This document shows positions 63,905 through 64,000 of a stretch of 64,000 nt of DNA, piece by piece (positions within the stretch are counted from its first letter, which is position 1; every line of letters begins with the position of its first letter). The stretch covers positions 2,137,076 through 2,201,075 of the forward strand of contig OX638344.1 of NCBI GenBank assembly GCA_951813555.1, in the 5' to 3' direction. Origin of the DNA: an uncultured Acidimicrobiales bacterium (GTDB lineage Bacteria > Actinomycetota > Acidimicrobiia > Acidimicrobiales > Bin134). Below the pieces are notes generated by a model. That model was not told the DNA's origin, made no database searches, and worked only from the letters and a program-made list of their open reading frames with translations. The translations under genes and the position numbers were made by a program.

Positions 63905-64000
63905 ATGCGGACCCTTGATGCAGCGACGGTGCGTCAAAAGCTGCTGGCTGTGTTAGTTGCCTTCGCTGTGGCCGCGGGGATCGTTGGCTTTTCAGGGTCG
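63905..64000 (+). CDS. Start of an exported or membrane protein (cut by window edge)
   Basis: ATG 63905 opens a frame of 32 codons to the window end. It has a short basic N-terminus (RTLDAATVRQK) and a hydrophobic helix (LLAVLVAFAVAAGIVGF), typical of a signal peptide or anchor. The rest lies outside the window and the family is not identifiable. Confidence 0.6.
   Translation, partial: MRTLDAATVRQKLLAVLVAFAVAAGIVGFSGS

Overview
The window is a high-GC actinobacterial chromosome segment, most likely from the class Acidimicrobiia. Reasons: a complete Pup-proteasome locus (mpa, dop, pup, prcB, prcA, pafA, pafB, pafC), a fused CofG-CofH F420 synthase (fbiC), a double-length ThyX-like protein, a DUF4193 protein, a Gram-positive-type tad locus, many GTG starts and extensive 1-4 nt stop/start overlaps. 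No rRNA or tRNA gene was recognised.

Layout. 1-6096: the end of an MFS transporter gene, an SDR oxidoreductase, an MMPL/RND transporter and a tandem pair of DUF2236 proteins. 6147-20984: a complete 14.8-kb Tn7/Tn5053-like transposon with TGT...ACA ends, a perfect 5-bp target duplication (CTCAT) and asymmetric arrays of a repeated site at the two ends. Its TnsA-like/TniA/TniB/TniQ operon lies in the middle. Around it are a membrane protein, a decayed KAP NTPase, a winged-helix regulator with a palindromic operator, a 44-residue basic small protein behind a strong hairpin leader, an RDD protein, a tyrosine recombinase next to an IRS-like recombination site, an OLD-family nuclease, a DUF1508 gene broken by a stop codon, and a two-gene DUF6036 toxin-antitoxin-like pair. 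A third end-like array sits inside the left part.

21000-29015: a tad secretion/pilus operon (lipoprotein, Pro/Thr-rich exported protein, SAF protein, TadA, TadB, TadC, small pilin-like and three TadE-like proteins). 29071-36850: housekeeping genes, including DUF4193, NUDIX, GNAT, thyX, an M20 peptidase and tatA/tatC. 36850-38462: GDPD and a ZnuC-like ATPase with a His-rich tail. 38567-47682: signal peptidase and the whole Pup-proteasome locus, including its PafBC regulators. 47866-54125: ferredoxin, trmI, small membrane proteins, a LON-domain protein, a motif-less DacB homologue and a two-subunit NDP-forming acyl-CoA synthetase. 54351-61898: desaturase, FIST protein, then transketolase, transaldolase and fbiC in series. 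62147-63418: a DUF222/HNH endonuclease. 63905-64000: the start of another exported or membrane protein.

The strongest candidates for something new are: (i) the transposon, which combines a TnsA-like subunit lacking recognisable catalytic Asp/Lys with a TnpI-like recombinase and IRS-like site, suggesting copy-in transposition followed by site-specific resolution; (ii) an internal third end array; and (iii) a recurrent pattern in the host chromosome in which short tandem duplications (37-61 bp) lie exactly over the stop codons of genes.
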